From: Haemonchus contortus
Lineage: Eukaryota > Nematoda > Chromadorea > Rhabditida > Trichostrongylidae
Assembly: GCA_000469685.2 (NCBI GenBank)
Contig: LS997563.1
Coordinates: 13,245,440-13,309,439, forward strand
Reading direction: 5' to 3'
Length of the DNA: 64,000 bases
The position numbers were made by a program, and so were the translations under genes. Positions 25,401 through 34,559 of the stretch are shown one piece after another (positions within the stretch are counted from its first letter, which is position 1; each line of letters opens with the position of its first letter). The notes below the pieces were generated by a model, which saw nothing but the letters and a program-made list of their open reading frames with translations, was not told where the DNA came from and did no database searches.

Positions 25401-26954
25401 GGGATCCAAAAGTTGCCTGAGTTATTATGAAGGAAAAAATAAATTTAAAAAAAACTGCAAAAGGCGCAAAGACTTTTCCGACAACCTAATACATCGGCTG
25501 ATCACCGCAAGTCATTGTATAGGCCACACACGCGCTCATTACGCCACTACGATTCTGAATTGAAGTCGAGTGCGGGGGCGCATCCCTCAGATGGGATTGA
25601 TTAACGCCAAAAACCTTATCCTAACCTTATTCTTACTTGACTTGCCTATCTCAACAACGCTTTTCTGCGAATGTGTTCTGATTTCAACAGTTTAATCACT
25701 TCAGGTGCACATTCCGGATGCAGCCGGAGAGTTATATTTGTCGATGTGATACACTGTACACGGGTGGCACCTGTAATGTAAGACGTCATTTTCAAAGCAA
25801 CTCTGACCGCAAAGAAAGTGAAGTGGTCGGCTATAGGACTGCAAGAAAGTCTGGTCGCAGATGGTTAGGACGACGGAGACGTATCCGGATAATGAAGGTT
25901 TGTCCTGTGCAGTTTGCATCACTCTTGATAGAGTTGTCGATGTCTGACCTTAGCTTCGCCAACTCTACGCCGCCCTTTGCCCCAGATTTGTCCCTTTTCT
26001 TTAATGTCTACAATTTCTTGGGTAACGGAACTTCTCCCCTATCGCGGCATTCTCCCCTGCGGCATGCGGCAAATGCCTTAGCAACTACCGTACTCACTCC
26101 GCCTCCCGCCAATCGATAGGACGCGATATTTTTCGTTGATTACCTTGCTTTTTCATCGGATTTGGTCGTTTTTTCTTCTGTTTCTTTTTAGTTTTTATGT
26201 TAACTAGACTTGATGAATTTAAATGACACCTCCTATATAAACGACGATCAAGATCGCATTGGAATTGAAAAGAGCGGCCAGCCAATTCAAATAATTAAAG
26301 GACTCTATACCTCACAAATTGCGCGCTCCAATATTCCATCGCAATCCTACGATAGGCGGCGGGTGCGGCGTGTGCGACGCCGTGTTAGGGGAGAAGTTCC
26401 CGGACCCAATTTCTTTTGTGCTGCTCTACTGGTGCTACGCTTAGTCCACGCCTACTTTTGATGTTTTGCCTCCTACTTTAACACGGCGACGGTTTGTAGG
26501 CTGCGTTATCAAAGAGAAGAGCGTCATTCATCGTTAGCGCGCACACATCCGCACTAATCAACCAATGTGCAGATTTCATATTCCCATACTATTACAGTTC
26601 TGCTTTTTTGCTGAATTACACTTCTTTTTCTTTTGCTGAAGTTATTTCCTCTCAAATCAGAAACAATACATCTTTACGTAGCGCTATGCACATATCTGCT
26701 TACACTTTTCCTTGCAGGTAATCGGTGATACCGCAACAGTTGACAGTAGTTCATCAGGTGGTGTTCATGAGGGTATGGTGACTGCGGCACCCATCAAACC
26801 TGACGATACCAGGCAGTTGGAGTTAAAGGAACAGGACTCCGTGAATGTCACAGACACGTCTATCTTGGTGGCCACAGCTGCCCCAGAGACGGTGTCTACG
26901 TCGGATACATTTCTACACTTCACTCCCCCACCACTGGACTTCCGATTAATTTGA
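11272..26954 (+). CDS. hyaluronidase / chondroitin hydrolase family protein (12 exons)
   Basis: This is a glycosyl hydrolase family 56 enzyme that cleaves hyaluronan or chondroitin; the C. elegans homologue is a chondroitin hydrolase. Exons I placed: 11272-11349, 12057-12141, 14762-14874, 16904-17044, 17282-17385, 17440-17589, 17778-17871, 18221-18337, 19967-20097, 21947-22039, 25705-25897 and 26718-26954. Phases agree throughout and give 511 aa. A hydrophobic N-terminus suggests secretion. The YWNVPS motif is near residue 27. The catalytic motif D123-F-E125-E-W is present, E125 being the expected proton donor. RWGFYGFPYCNYD, VYPYTKFEYNPYQY and GVVLWSSS follow. An EGF-like module runs from C350 to C392. 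The last ~119 residues are an odd tail: an Arg-rich stretch, then a Ser/Thr/acidic segment with no membrane anchor. Intron 10 holds a nested transposon stack. Family assignment is firm; exon 7 and the tail are the least certain parts. Confidence 0.88.
13447..13496. repeat. (GA)n microsatellite
   Basis: An almost pure GA dinucleotide tract of about 50 bp lies in intron 2 of the hyaluronidase gene. It produces a Ser-Leu repeat in minus-strand frames, which is not a protein. Confidence 0.95.
13540..14250 (-). pseudogene. Tc1-like transposase relic
   Basis: On the minus strand the high-coordinate end (14248 down) starts MDDFARGRIIGHLEESLTMS, followed by SVAQDVGIAQ, the typical N-terminal helix-turn-helix of Tc1-type transposases. 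The low-coordinate end (about 13800-13540) reads AQVEEFLETTGYR, then LDPIEQVWDAL, equivalent to the family's NPIE-LWD motif. The central catalytic part is mostly missing or frameshifted, so this is an internally deleted, non-functional copy inside intron 2 of the hyaluronidase gene. Exact termini and TIRs were not resolved. Confidence 0.75.
16460..16675 (-). repeat. diverged SINE copy
   Basis: On the minus strand this carries the family's tRNA-like start (GGCGAGTGGCGCACTATCAAACACGTATGG) and, at low coordinates, the 3' body with CGGCTGGCCACTGCAAGTCATTGCACAGG-like sequence. It lies in intron 3 of the hyaluronidase gene and is clearly older than the copies near 32826 and 62297. Confidence 0.6.
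18572..18664 (-). repeat. SINE head fragment (tRNA-like part)
   Basis: The complement begins GGCGGACGGAGGTGGTGTAG and includes GGTTTGAACCCC, matching the box A and box B region of the SINE family. The 3' body is absent. It lies in intron 8 of the hyaluronidase gene. Confidence 0.6.
19126..19655 (+). mobile_element. 530-bp TIR element (MITE), copy A
   Basis: The left end TACAGTAGCGCTCAAAAGT and the complement of the right end TACAGCAGCGCTCGAAAGT form a TIR. The interior is AT-rich and non-coding. Copy B at 56272-56800 is the same family in the opposite orientation: it shares the TIRs and blocks such as the AACTTTTTTCTTAG, TTTTGCGCGATTTG-like and TTATGTGCG segments. The TACAGT start with TA ends resembles Tc1/mariner-type elements. 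It lies in intron 8 of the hyaluronidase gene. Confidence 0.75.
20102..21940. other. intron 9 of the hyaluronidase gene
   Basis: This is an 1.8-kb intron with no repeat I could delimit. A moderately long open frame on + at 20259-20444 and sequence near 20515-20640 have protein-like stretches, but stops interrupt them and no family is recognised. They may be debris of an old element. Confidence 0.4.
23286..25310 (+). mobile_element. piggyBac-type transposon (2,025 bp)
   Basis: It is flanked on both sides by TTAA (23282-23285 and 25311-25314), the piggyBac target site. The ends form a 14-bp perfect terminal inverted repeat, CCCATTGCGTACCG. Inside each end a second inverted motif, about GGTGTGCAGCACGC on the left (near 23370) and GCGTGCTGCACC on the right (near 25273), is the sub-terminal repeat common in this superfamily. 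A single uninterrupted transposase frame fills the interior. Complete ends, a clean target duplication and an open frame suggest a recent, possibly autonomous copy. Confidence 0.95.
23506..25035 (+). CDS. piggyBac transposase, 509 aa, intact
   Basis: This is a cut-and-paste transposase of the DDE_Tnp_1_7 / piggyBac family. The N-terminus (residues 1-60) is strongly acidic and Ser-rich, as usual. The catalytic core shows D216 in CIDESMIPFRGR, D292 in TADNFYTS and D387 in GSVDLSDQM, the expected three Asp positions. The C-terminal cysteine-rich zinc-binding domain is visible as CSKCGQFFCLSCFQSSHKKC near residues 488-507. No stop or frameshift occurs over 509 codons, and no intron is evident. 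The start at 23506 is the first ATG and lies 220 bp inside the left TIR. It sits in intron 10 of the hyaluronidase gene, in the same orientation. Activity is plausible but unproven. Confidence 0.95.
   Translation: MDDLNKSFDDLLIESGDEFDEGGDVSDEIVVNALESSEESDWNSSDEQSDSSEEGSQWSSTIRRRDQFRFQGFEGVLDREVLDYQHPIQFYRRFITDEMIELIIRETNRYGLSKYPDWTDIDEEELLKFLAICFQMGLEIRSNLKDYWSTRKVFSESFAAKLISRNRFVQILNASHFADNDASDKSNRLYKIQPILDMLNEEFAAVYSPGKNVCIDESMIPFRGRVIFRQYIRGKRHKFGIKVYKLCCAGGYTCKFIVYAGQQRDRTCPSSQQAVLDLVAPYLNEGRTVTADNFYTSIALAEFLIEQKTNYVGTLRKNRLGIPADIKNARLKRGEVVARQNNKGVTVLKWKDKREIYMLSTCHDASKGQSNKPVMVEDYNLAKGSVDLSDQMCSYTPFVRKTTKWYLRLFFHLVTQTSVVNAWHVYCVVKERISIKEFKCRIIESILEGWRPTEPTTSRPELCCYKNASRIHGAPYARSHAVLVNTKCSKCGQFFCLSCFQSSHKKCSV
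26027..26405. mobile_element. TIR element related to the dispersed GC-rich repeat
   Basis: The left end GGAACTTCTCCCCTA (near 26028) is mirrored exactly by TAGGGGAGAAGTTCC (near 26385-26400), a 15-bp inverted repeat enclosing about 345 bp. The right half holds a GGCGGCGGGTGCGGCG-type block like those in the copies near 6500 and 43730. It lies in intron 11 of the hyaluronidase gene and has no coding potential. Confidence 0.55.
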
Positions 26955-26959
26955 ATCTA

Positions 26960-29115
26960 TTCAAACTGCCGTCTGACAATATATTAGAAGTCTGTAACCT
27001 CTTTCCATGGCACTGCTAGCAAGGTTCACCGTCGTTCCTGTGCAAAACTTGAAACTCCAATTTTTTTCAACTCCCAAACAGGATTTTTCATTTCTCATTC
27101 TGTTCAAAGGCGCAAATTATACACATGCTCTGCATTGACTGCCAAAATTCATAGTAACTTTCCATTAATTAGCTCAACTTCTACGGTCCATCTATGTGAA
27201 TGTTCTTCCATTTTATTGGGAAAGTATTCAAGTCTTGATAGTTCACTATGAATACTTTCCCAGTTTTGAACATCTCGATTTGCTGCTTCTGTGGTTTTTC
27301 AGAAAAGTGTTCAGAGGGCAATTTCATTTGGTACCCTCCTCTTCTATGATTGTTGAAGGCACAGTTCACGATAACTTTGAGGTGTTCTTTTCAAGTTGAA
27401 AAAACGAGCGAGGATAACCACCGGCTTCGTGGAAAAAACGCCTCCCAATACTAGTAAAAACAGAGTTGAAGATAGATAATAATAAATAGAAAATAGAGAA
27501 GACAGAATAGTGATAACGAGACCGCTACGACGGAAATTGCATAAGGGGGGGGGGGGGTGGTATTTGAACGAGATTTCAGTTGTTGCAAGAGCCGACCACA
27601 TTGAGACAAAAACGTCCAAAACTGCATTCCACTGTCCTATGGGCCACAGCTAGTTGTTTGAAGTTCCACTTTGGATGGCCTTGTGAATGATGTATCCTAC
27701 ACAAGCCAGGGTCAAACTCGTCCGCCCTGGTTGCGGTATAAGCCGGTACAATCTTTGAGCCGTTGTAGCGCCCTATCTACGCCGTTTCTCGATCTGACAG
27801 CGCCACAAATTGTATACGGGGAGACCACAGATCCATCCTGATGCGACCTCTCAGAAACAATCTTCATCATGAAGTGTGCCTTCAGAATTGGAAGGTCTTT
27901 TCGCGGACTGACAGAGAACAGGCTAAGAGACTTTTAGTGTCGGGTGTTCCACTGATCTGTTGGGATCTACGAAATGTTTGCCAGACAGACTTTGGGTACT
28001 AGTCACGCTTCCTTAGCTTGGAGCCTGCTCTGTTTTTTAAACTTGATGTAACTCTGTCTTGCTTTGATATGGGACATCTGACAGAACTGTTTTGCGCCAC
28101 AGGTTTCCAAAACCTATTCTTTTTATGTACAGAAAAAATTGCTTTACCCTATGCCTGTACCATCCTGCCGTATTCTAGTCTAGACGGTGATATTAAAGTG
28201 ACTAATAAAATCATTTCATGGATTCATCATAGCTAAGATTGTGCTAGTCAAATCATTGTATCTCATCTCATATTTAGTCCCTGAAAGTTGTTCAAAATTT
28301 GTACAGCAAACTACTCCTTCGAGAATACTTGTTTTTTACTGTCAATAAAAGGTTGAAATTCACTCGTTTGTATCGATTGTAGCCCCTCGAAAATCTTTCC
28401 AGCAGCATATTCCTCGATGCGATTTAGATGAGAAATTCAGAAACTTATGAGCCTCACAAAGAAAGAACACCTTGTCAGTTGACCACGTTAAATTGAATAC
28501 CTTTCCTGAATTAACTGTTCTTCATCCTACCGTATACAACGCGCTGTATGAGTAGCGCCCTTAGGTGCTCCGGCTCAATGCCATGATAACCGAACAATTC
28601 TTCAGTGACATGCTATCACGAATTGTACGAAACACGGTCGCGAGAGGTCTTAATCGGATCATCTAAATAGTCTTTACCAGCCTTTCATCAGTTATCATCA
28701 CAACCCTGGTTTAGCTTTTCACCCGGTACTGTCGAATGCAAAGTGCGTACGCTGTGGAAAACTAAAATAACAGTGTTGCTATGTAATAAGGGAGATGCAG
28801 ACGTTATTGGTAAATACCGCTCAATCTACCTGTAGTTTTTGTGATTTCACACGAGTTTCCTTGATAGGATTGGGAAAATAATACATGAACTACAGCCACG
28901 TGAAGAGGCACGCTTGAGTGAGTGATCGGTACGGTCGATTACTTCCACACTGTCCCAAGAATCTCCGAAGTATCGCGAGAGTATAGAATGCCATTATGAA
29001 GAGAGCTTTCGATACCGTCGTTACAGAAGCGGTGATTTAGGCTCCTTCAGCTTCAGAGGCTTGGTGATACTTTTTGACCCGAAGGGAACCAATATCTCTG
29101 AATGATCCAGATGCA
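26960..29115. other. intergenic stretch downstream of the hyaluronidase gene
   Basis: No gene recognised. A 13-G run lies near 27546-27558. The first good AATAAA-like signal on + that I noticed is the CAATAAAAGG at about 28342, far from the stop codon, so the 3' end of the hyaluronidase transcript is not placed. Confidence 0.4.
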
Positions 29116-29120
29116 TGTGT

Positions 29121-30175
29121 TAGGGTGTTCGGAAAGTTTTGAGAAATATATGCCTTTCAGCTGTGAAAGCATGTTGCTACCGAACGCGTTATAGAAGGAG
29201 TACAGATTTGATAAAAGTGGAAGGGAATTGTTAAAAGACCAAGTCCTGTATTTGGAGTGTTCGTTCGAAGTAGGTAGTCGTCAATCGAACCATGTGACAT
29301 CGGTAAGACTGCCGGAGCATTCTGCCTCACCATTACGAAACTGATTCCTTCAACACTCAGGCTTGGAATCAGATATGGTGGCTGATGCACCAAAGCACCT
29401 TTTCCTGTCACCTACCATAAAAAATCTCTTCTCGGAGGAGGCACTATCGCCTCCTCCGAGAAGAGATTTTTTTATGGTGATTCTGTGTGTGCCTGAAACT
29501 CTTCGATTGTAAGCGAGCAACGACAAAACCAACATGGTTATTGCTCAGGATAAAAGGCAGGTGACATATGGAAATTCACACAGGAAATTATAATGCTTAC
29601 CGTGGACATAAGGCCACAGCTCGCTATAAAGCGAGGCGCCCACGGCAAGAAGGACATGAGCTCATTTTCAACCGGGTGTTCTACTATGCGATGCTACCAG
29701 AGTGTACTTCGACGACTGCAAGAGCATTCTCTCAACAACTTAGACAAATGGTGTTTCAAGCCCCAATTTCACTCGATTTCAAGGAAATTTTCAATTGCGA
29801 CACATAATGCGCGACCACCCTCACGCAAGGACGTCGATGCATGAGCTAGAAAAGCCTGCTACAAGCTGACTACCTCACTCCCCACACACTCACCTGCCCT
29901 CAACCCATGTGACTACAAAACTTTCGGAAGCCCACAGGTCTGCTCTAAAATGAAAAATTCAACAGTCGTCATAAAGCTGAAGTAGGTAGTAGATGAATGA
30001 ATTAAACCACTCTTCTTTTTGGAGGAGTGGCATCAGTGCCCTGTCCGGTTGATGGGGAGATATTTTGTCAAAGAAACGTCGCTATCTTGATCTCCGATCT
30101 GACTTGGTTGTTGAAGATATTTTGTGGTGAAAAAAACCGACGGAATGTTCTTTGAAGTTTCCGTTCACCCTGGTA
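29121..30175 (+). mobile_element. mariner relic (about 1.05 kb)
   Basis: The left end TAGGGTGTTCGGAAAGTTTTGAGAA resembles the complement of the right end, TACCAGGGTGAACGGAAACTTCAAAGAA, as a degenerate inverted repeat with TA at the edges. Near 29870-30080 the + strand still shows the shape of a mariner C-terminus (a PHSP...P..CDY-like block, then FWRSGISAL and a GDI-KK block), with many stops. The N-terminal part is unrecognisable and a hairpin occupies 29415-29477. The copy is dead. Confidence 0.65.
29415..29477. repeat. near-perfect 28-bp hairpin
   Basis: The arms 29415-29442 and 29449-29477 are complementary apart from one extra T, with a 6-nt loop (ACTATC). The stem includes TCTCTTCTCGGAGGAGGC. 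It lies within the mariner relic. It may be a fold-back duplication; no gene or precursor RNA evidence is visible. Confidence 0.9.
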
Positions 30176-30479
30176 TCTAGGTTGGGAAGCCAACATGATG
30201 AGTGACTTAACTCAGATGCAGAGCAGAAGAAAACGTGAATAGCATTTGAAAGTGAGAGCGCTCTCGCCTTTTCATGCTGCAGTGCCACCTGCTCTGACGT
30301 ACGCCTAGGACTGAGACGTGTACTCTACGAAAGCATAGTAGCCATGCAGCCTTGCATCATTAAATGCTCTCTTAATGAAGAACGATGCCCGGAATCCTTT
30401 GAAACCCTAAGTGCAGAAGGAAGTCCGGGGTTCCGAGCTCAATGAACGAAGTTTAAGAAGGCCGTTGCTTACACCAAGG

Positions 30480-30760
30480 GACCGAAGATATGGTGGACCG
30501 GACACTCTGTGAGATAGCGCTATGACCGCCGGACTAGGGCGGTTACTGACTGAATCTCTCGGGACGTCAAGCGAACACCTCCGCCAGGGCGATAGTCAGA
30601 CTTCTTCATCAAAGCTGCAAACGAAATGGATGCTAGCCCCGTGCCTTCGAGCGAGGAAGAACCACTGGACCATTCTGGCTCGCCACAGGAGCGAGTTGAC
30701 GCGTTACTAGAGTGCAGCTCGAGGAAATTCATAATTGACGGGAGGCCAGGGGGTTCAGGT
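30480..30760 (+). pseudogene. RTE/LINE-like ORF2 3' fragment
   Basis: The + strand reads a WWTGHSVR-like block, then DVKRTP and, after frame changes, WSDFF and a second block around 'HWTILARHRSE'. That is the layout of the C-terminal end of many nematode non-LTR retrotransposon polyproteins. Multiple stops and frameshifts make it a 5'-truncated dead copy. The assignment rests on recognising this tail pattern, not on a reverse transcriptase motif. Confidence 0.6.
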
Positions 30761-30839
30761 GAACAAAAACTGTCACCACCCAGCTGCAATCCTGTCATGT
30801 CTCACATCATTCGTCAAGTTTCCAAGATTTAACAAGTAA

Positions 30840-31855
30840 TGCGTATGAGACGCAGTGGCTGTTGCCTTCGCCTCTCATCTACCCCTTTGGTGACAGGATC
30901 CCGCAATGGGGGGTATAGGTATACCTATCTTACATCAAACCGACACATCATTATACATTTATCTTCTCATTGCATGAGCAATAGCTAGGCTAAATATTAT
31001 GGCAAGGCTAAGATATGAAAAAGCTAAATACATGTCAAGGCAAATACATGGCAAGACTAAATAGGTGGGAAGGCAAATACATCTTCAAATATTTGGATTA
31101 CCAGGAGTGGAATAACACTTACAAAGACCAACAAATAATGATGCGCATAAATAAAGTACATCCACGAAGAAGGTGATATAGATGGAAAGGGTGAGATGAG
31201 GCATGCCTACTTCAAGTTCTTTTTCATGGGATACACTCTAGGACCAGACTACTTATGTGTACACTCTAGAGTTAAAGCAAAATAGACGAGATTATAATAA
31301 AAGTTAGAAGATGATCATGAGCTGATGCAGTTACAACCAGTCCGCCGCGTTCGACACCAGACATAGAAAGTGCCACGTCAATTCTTTCGTAGGACCTTGT
31401 GGACCGAGGCGCAAGGCATCCTTCCGGTTTGTCCTTTGGCCTGCGAGTATAACAAGGTTGCACATTCGTCACGACACTCCCGCGACCGAGTGGACTGCTA
31501 ACCGTAACTTTGATAAACGGATGACAAATTGTTGTGAGTTTTAAAGACATCCCAATAGCTGTTTTCCTGAGTTTGCCCTGTACTACCTTGGTTGAAGTAA
31601 TAGGCAGCTCAATGATACTAACACAATTAATACACGTATATCATGGCATAATTGGGTGAATGAACAAGGCAGACTCTAATGGTCAACATTAGATCTTCAG
31701 CCGATGAGGTACATCTTACATACAAGACATAACGAAAACAAGCGGACACTAGTGAGCGCGAAGACCTTGAGCCGATGAGGTGAGACTTGAGTAAAGTACC
31801 AGGAAGAACCACTGTAACATGAAAAACTGCAACAGAACTGTGGAACAGCACGAAA
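30840..31855. other. intergenic stretch, no gene recognised
   Basis: Short imperfect repeats with 'GGCAAATACATG' and 'GGCAAGACTAAATA' phrases occur at about 31000-31090. A GC-richer block at 31335-31500 has a tRNA-like phrase on the minus strand (GGTGTCGAACGCGGCGGACTGG) that may come from another SINE family. Nothing coding was seen. Confidence 0.4.
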
Positions 31856-31857
31856 AG

Positions 31858-31965
31858 CAGAACAGAACAGATTAGAACAGAACAGAACAGAACAGAACAG
31901 AACAGAACAGAACAGAACAGAACAGAATAGAACAGAACAGAACAGAACAGAACAGAACAGGATAG
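31858..31965. repeat. (AGAAC)n pentanucleotide microsatellite
   Basis: About 20 near-perfect copies of AGAAC in tandem, with a few T substitutions. The opposite strand reads as a repeating Cys-Ser-Val-Leu-Phe peptide, which is an artefact of the repeat. Confidence 0.95.
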
Positions 31966-32343
31966 GACAAGGTCCACTGGGAAAGAATGGAAATGGACCA
32001 CGAACAGAGACTCTATTCGATAAGTGATGGGCACAAAAAGCAACTAAGTAGGAATGGTAAGGGTCAACAGAGCGGCAGTCAAAAGCAAATAAAGCAGAAC
32101 AAGGTAGTACAGCGCAATATTAACAATGAGATAGTAGAAGTTTCATCAAAAATTACCAACCGTCAGACGTCATCAAAACACAAACACAAAAGTAGAGACC
32201 TACATGCGTAGCACATTCATCACAAAGCAGAGACCCTAATTAAGCTGAAGCAATAAACAAGAAGCAAAAATGTTAGTATTACCAATTAAATATATACACA
32301 ACGTCAAGTGAATCGTTTCGTCTCTACTCAGACGAATCACTCC

Positions 32344-32394
32344 GTTACTCACCAACCCCCGAGGCTCTTCGGTGAGTTGGGGTTAGTGAGTAAC
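32344..32394. repeat. short inverted repeat
   Basis: GTTACTCACCAACCCC is mirrored by GGGGTTAGTGAGTAAC with one mismatch, separated by about 19 nt. It could form a hairpin. No associated gene was seen, and it may be the core of a small transposon remnant. Confidence 0.7.
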
Positions 32395-32825
32395 AAACAA
32401 ATTGGTATAGGGATGGTGAAATTTAAACAACAAGAAATAGATATGATTAATATAGTTATAATTGTATGAAAAATATTCAAAATGTAAAAGTATAAGCCAA
32501 ATGAATGACTAGCATGATCAAGAAAAAGAGGAACATGGCTAGAAGAAAAGGCTGACTACAAGGAATAAGAGATATACGAAAAATAGCATAGAGGATAGCC
32601 TAGGTCAGTAAAGGAGAAAGATAGCGGATAATACTAAAAAGAGCTATAGGAAAAAACAAAAGGTAGAAAAGATACGTCACAAATGGTAAATACACAGCAA
32701 AAACAAAGGTGTATAGGTAATAACTTGAAAAACAAAAACCTACGTGATACTCACTTACGCAGTCAAGAAACAGCATTGGAGCACGATATCTCGAGGAGGG
32801 CACCTGCAACCATTTATATAAAGCG

Positions 32826-33063
32826 ACTGAAGTGGTGTAGTGGCAAGTGGCGCACTATATCACACGCACGGTCAGGGGTTCGAATCCCGGATCGATGCCC
32901 GCCTAGGCCAACCAAGCCTTCCATCTCTCTGGGGTCGGTGAATTGGTACCAGACTCGTATGGGAGGATAAAAGCACTGACTTGTACATCGGCTGGCCATC
33001 GCAAGTCATTGTATAGGCCACATAAGCACGATTAACGCCAAAAACTTTTTTAACTTTTATTAG
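32826..33063 (+). repeat. tRNA-derived SINE copy (well preserved)
   Basis: It begins GAAGTGGTGTAGTGGCAAGT and contains GGTTCGAATCCCGG (box B), GCCCGCCTAGGCC, GGGGTCGGTGAATTGG, GGGAGGATAAAAGC and CATCGGCTGGCC. It has lost part of the 3' end compared with the copy at 62297 (the block with 'GGAAGTCGAGTG' is missing). Confidence 0.85.
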
Positions 33064-34559
33064 TAGGATTGAACTTGTAACCAATGAATTTGTTATTATA
33101 GATACATCTATCTATACTAGATATGATAATGATCCTATCGTTCCCAGAAAATGTGAGTATATCTATCATTTCGTTCAATCTAAGAATAAGTGAGTCAGAA
33201 TATGAGCATGTATTGTGTAAGAGCTGAGATGTAAGAGCTCAGAAGACTTAGTAAGGTAACAAGTAAGAGCACCAGAAAAACCAATAAGTTATAGTCAGGC
33301 TCAGCGGCCTGGTTGTTGCTCCGATGATTTCGCAGATTACAGGAGGCGGCGGCGCGGCGGTACAAATGCTGGTTCGAGCAACACTCGGGAGGAGAGAGGA
33401 TCGGACACCAATGAACCCTGGATGCTGCTCCACCAACGACGACCTTCGCCCTATACCTTACTGCGTTATTCCCTTATTGCATTCTATGTTCTTTCTATGA
33501 CGTATTGCCAACATTAAATATGGATAAATACTCCTCTGGCACTGTACTGTACTGCAGCTGTTCTTTAGCACGGACCCATAACCCAAACTATTGGAAGTTC
33601 TAAGTGTTTCAGTATAAATCACCGCTGACTTGGTTTTAGTAGATATTTTGTGGATATATTAGTATCGAAATGAGGGAATCTAATAACTTTAAAGTTAAAT
33701 TCATCCAGTTTTGTTGCAAAGTTTGGTTATAAGTATGTTATCTACCACTTTGATGGTAAGGTCCAAATAACTAGACTATTCTCCTGAAATGTGTCTTTTA
33801 TATTCAAGCTTATCTTTGTATATATCTGCAACACAGCTGTCTACATCCACTTCTTTCTGATTATGTACTATTAAGAGGTCATACATATATTTGAAAGGTA
33901 TGAATATCTTATTTGTATTGTGTTTACCTTTTATTGCATATTCGTATCCCATATATGATAAAGTCAAGGAGCAAAGCAATACGGTGGGTCAGCCGGGCAA
34001 GCGCGACTAGCCGAAGCTATTCCGGGGCGGGCCCAAGTAGATGCCTCTTTGATATAAACACGCACCTCGGGCGCAAGTACCCGGCCCAAGTTGCAGCAGT
34101 TCCTGCGCACTTTTTGACCCACCTTGGGAAGAATAGCATGTTGAAAAGAAAAGAATAGCAGGAATGAACAGCAACCTCACCTTATGCGGGTGTGGTTAGA
34201 CCATTCGGATGCGTGCGGTGAGCACAAGAATAAGTAATTCACTAAAAAACAATAAAAAATACAAAATAATAAATGCGGGAAGCAATACTCCAAGGCAGAA
34301 CAAAAATTAATTAATACTAGTGGCGACGGTGCGCCGTTATATAGGCGTTTCGCCGTCCCACAAATCGATACAAACGAGTAGGTCAAATTAACATTTTGAC
34401 TAGTTAGTAGAGCAAACCAAACGTAACATGCACAAAAGCACGAATATAAACGAAACAGCTCGGAAAAACGTTGCCAGAAGTCAAGAATCCCAATGAATTC
34501 CATAAATGACCAATTTCATGGTGAATGTCATTTCAACATTCTCCACTTTGCCGACAAGC

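Larger units (their letters stand above)
22560..25440 (+). pseudogene. broken mariner transposase (D,D34D type)
   Basis: Recognisable pieces are GDEKWVFYVN at about 22879-22910, HDNARPHIAKD at 23137-23170, and an SPDLAPTDY-like third catalytic block around 23224-23260. The C-terminal block KKFDDMNQLEACIGEFFSS follows the piggyBac at 25318-25375. Breaks seen: a stop right after the first Asp block (near 22916), a frameshift at a run of about 14 C near 23209-23221, several frame changes before 22880, a stop within the C-terminal part, and the piggyBac insertion. It cannot encode an active enzyme. Confidence 0.88.
22368..25489 (+). mobile_element. mariner element interrupted by piggyBac
   Basis: The terminal inverted repeat TTAGGTTGTCGGGAAAGT at the left is matched on the complement of the right end (TTAGGTTGTCGGAAAAGT), with a TA duplication outside each end. 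The element sits inside a SINE and is itself split at 23285/25311 by a piggyBac element. Removing the 2,025-bp piggyBac and one TTAA leaves about 1.1 kb plus a short 3' end, close to the usual 1.3 kb of mariners. Confidence 0.92.
22206..25625 (+). repeat. SINE copy split by a mariner insertion
   Basis: The SINE head and body run from 22206 to the TA at 22366-22367, and the 3' part continues from the second TA at 25490-25491 to about 25625. Joining the two halves at one TA recreates the continuous family sequence seen near 32826 and 62297 (GACTTGTA then CATCGGCTG). The intervening 3.1 kb is therefore a younger insertion. Confidence 0.9.

Noticed and set aside
31627..32043. 138-codon minus-strand frame rich in Cys-Ser-Val-Leu-Phe
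   Set aside because: It is the translation of the (AGAAC)n microsatellite and its flanks; not a gene.
33981..34125. Small MITE with GGTGGGTCA / TGACCCACC ends
   Set aside because: The inverted match is only 9-10 bp and no second copy was seen in the window.
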